6,839 nt of DNA, taken from Paludibacter sp. Its GTDB lineage: Bacteria > Bacteroidota > Bacteroidia > Bacteroidales > Paludibacteraceae. The translations under genes were made by a program, and so were the position numbers. The notes beneath the pieces were generated by a model that was not told where the DNA came from, searched no databases, and saw only the letters and a program-made list of their open reading frames with translations. Positions 6,436 through 6,839 of the stretch are shown piece by piece (positions within the stretch are counted from its first letter, which is position 1; the number at the start of each line of letters is the position of its first letter). The stretch covers positions 1 to 6,839 of the forward strand of contig JANJXE010000059.1 of the NCBI GenBank assembly GCA_024709185.1, given 5' to 3'.

Positions 6436-6839
6436 ATGATAAAAGCTAATTATCCCGTTGGAAAGTTTGAAGGGCTTCGTACTCCATTCTACTATTACGA
6501 CCTGGAAGTATTACGTACTACTCTTCAGGAAATTAATAAACAAACCAGCGGAGATCCGTTTGAGGTGCATTATGCCCTGAAGGCTAATGTAAACCCTCAG
6601 GTGTTAAAAACCATTCGTGAGGCCGGACTGGGTGCCGACTGCGTAAGTGGTGGCGAAGTTCAGGCTGCGCTTGACGCTGGAATTCCTGCTTCGAAAGTAG
6701 TGTTTGCCGGCGTTGGAAAAGCCGATTGGGAAATCAATCTGGGACTCGATAACGATATTTTTTGTTTTAATGTGGAGTCGATTCCTGAACTGGAAGTGAT
6801 TAACGAACTGGCTCTAGCCAAAGGTAAGACTGCGAGTGT
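6436..6839 (+). CDS. lysA: Diaminopimelate decarboxylase, N-terminal part (cut by window edge)
   Basis: Reading from the ATG at 6436, the frame stays open to the right edge and gives 134 complete codons of a fold-III PLP decarboxylase. LysA removes CO2 from meso-diaminopimelate to make lysine, the last step of the pathway. Visible marks are TPFYYYD (16-22) at the N-terminus, HYALKANVNP (45-54) with K49 as the expected PLP Schiff-base lysine, GADCVSGGEV (66-75) and VFAGVGK (89-95). These are the standard order and spacing for the alanine-racemase-like barrel of DAP decarboxylase. Related decarboxylases (ornithine/arginine, carboxynorspermidine) share the fold, but the immediate position after lysC supports LysA. 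The start is 13 bases after the lysC stop in an AT-rich gap without Shine-Dalgarno. The C-terminal half, with the second half of the active site, lies outside the window. Confidence 0.93.
   Translation, partial: MIKANYPVGKFEGLRTPFYYYDLEVLRTTLQEINKQTSGDPFEVHYALKANVNPQVLKTIREAGLGADCVSGGEVQAALDAGIPASKVVFAGVGKADWEINLGLDNDIFCFNVESIPELEVINELALAKGKTAS

Overview
The window looks like an ordinary chromosomal stretch of a Bacteroidetes bacterium, probably of the order Bacteroidales. Three things suggest this. Promoter-like TAnnTTTG elements sit just upstream of several genes, and the tRNA promoter has the full TTTG-N20-TATCTTTG form. The genes start behind A/T-rich leaders without clear Shine-Dalgarno sequences. 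The encoded proteins (an OadA/PycB-type carboxyltransferase, PurA, a Fur-family regulator, LysC and LysA) read as typical of that group. The genus cannot be fixed from the sequence.

Layout. Positions 1-271 are a noncoding leader with a long hairpin (31-79), a perfect AT-rich inverted repeat (184-209) and a promoter (222-229) for the first gene. Positions 272-2047 (+) encode a biotin-dependent-type carboxyltransferase subunit whose C-terminal biotinyl-like domain appears to have lost the usual biotinylation motif. A strong hairpin at 2058-2115 separates it from a convergent minus-strand cluster. Read in transcription order, that cluster is an AlkD-like HEAT-repeat protein (4605-3898), a Fur-family metalloregulator (3862-3395) and adenylosuccinate synthetase PurA (3398-2133). 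The fur stop and purA start overlap as ATGA. A promoter-like element lies just upstream of fur.

Divergent from the AlkD-like gene is a tRNA-His(GUG) gene (4701-4775) with its own promoter and terminator. After about 230 bases in which no gene can be supported, a lysine/diaminopimelate operon starts: lysC aspartate kinase (5112-6422) followed 13 bases later by lysA diaminopimelate decarboxylase (6436 to the right edge, incomplete).

How the genes work together. LysC makes the first and LysA the last dedicated step from aspartate to lysine, so they form one functional unit. Fur and PurA are tied translationally rather than by pathway. The carboxyltransferase would act in C3/C4 carboxylate interconversion, probably together with a separately encoded biotin carrier.

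No wholly new system is apparent. The points most worth a second look are the degenerate biotinyl domain, the AlkD-like protein that seems to lack AlkD's catalytic residues, the fur-purA overlap, the operator-like repeat before the first gene, and the mismatched acceptor stem of the tRNA.
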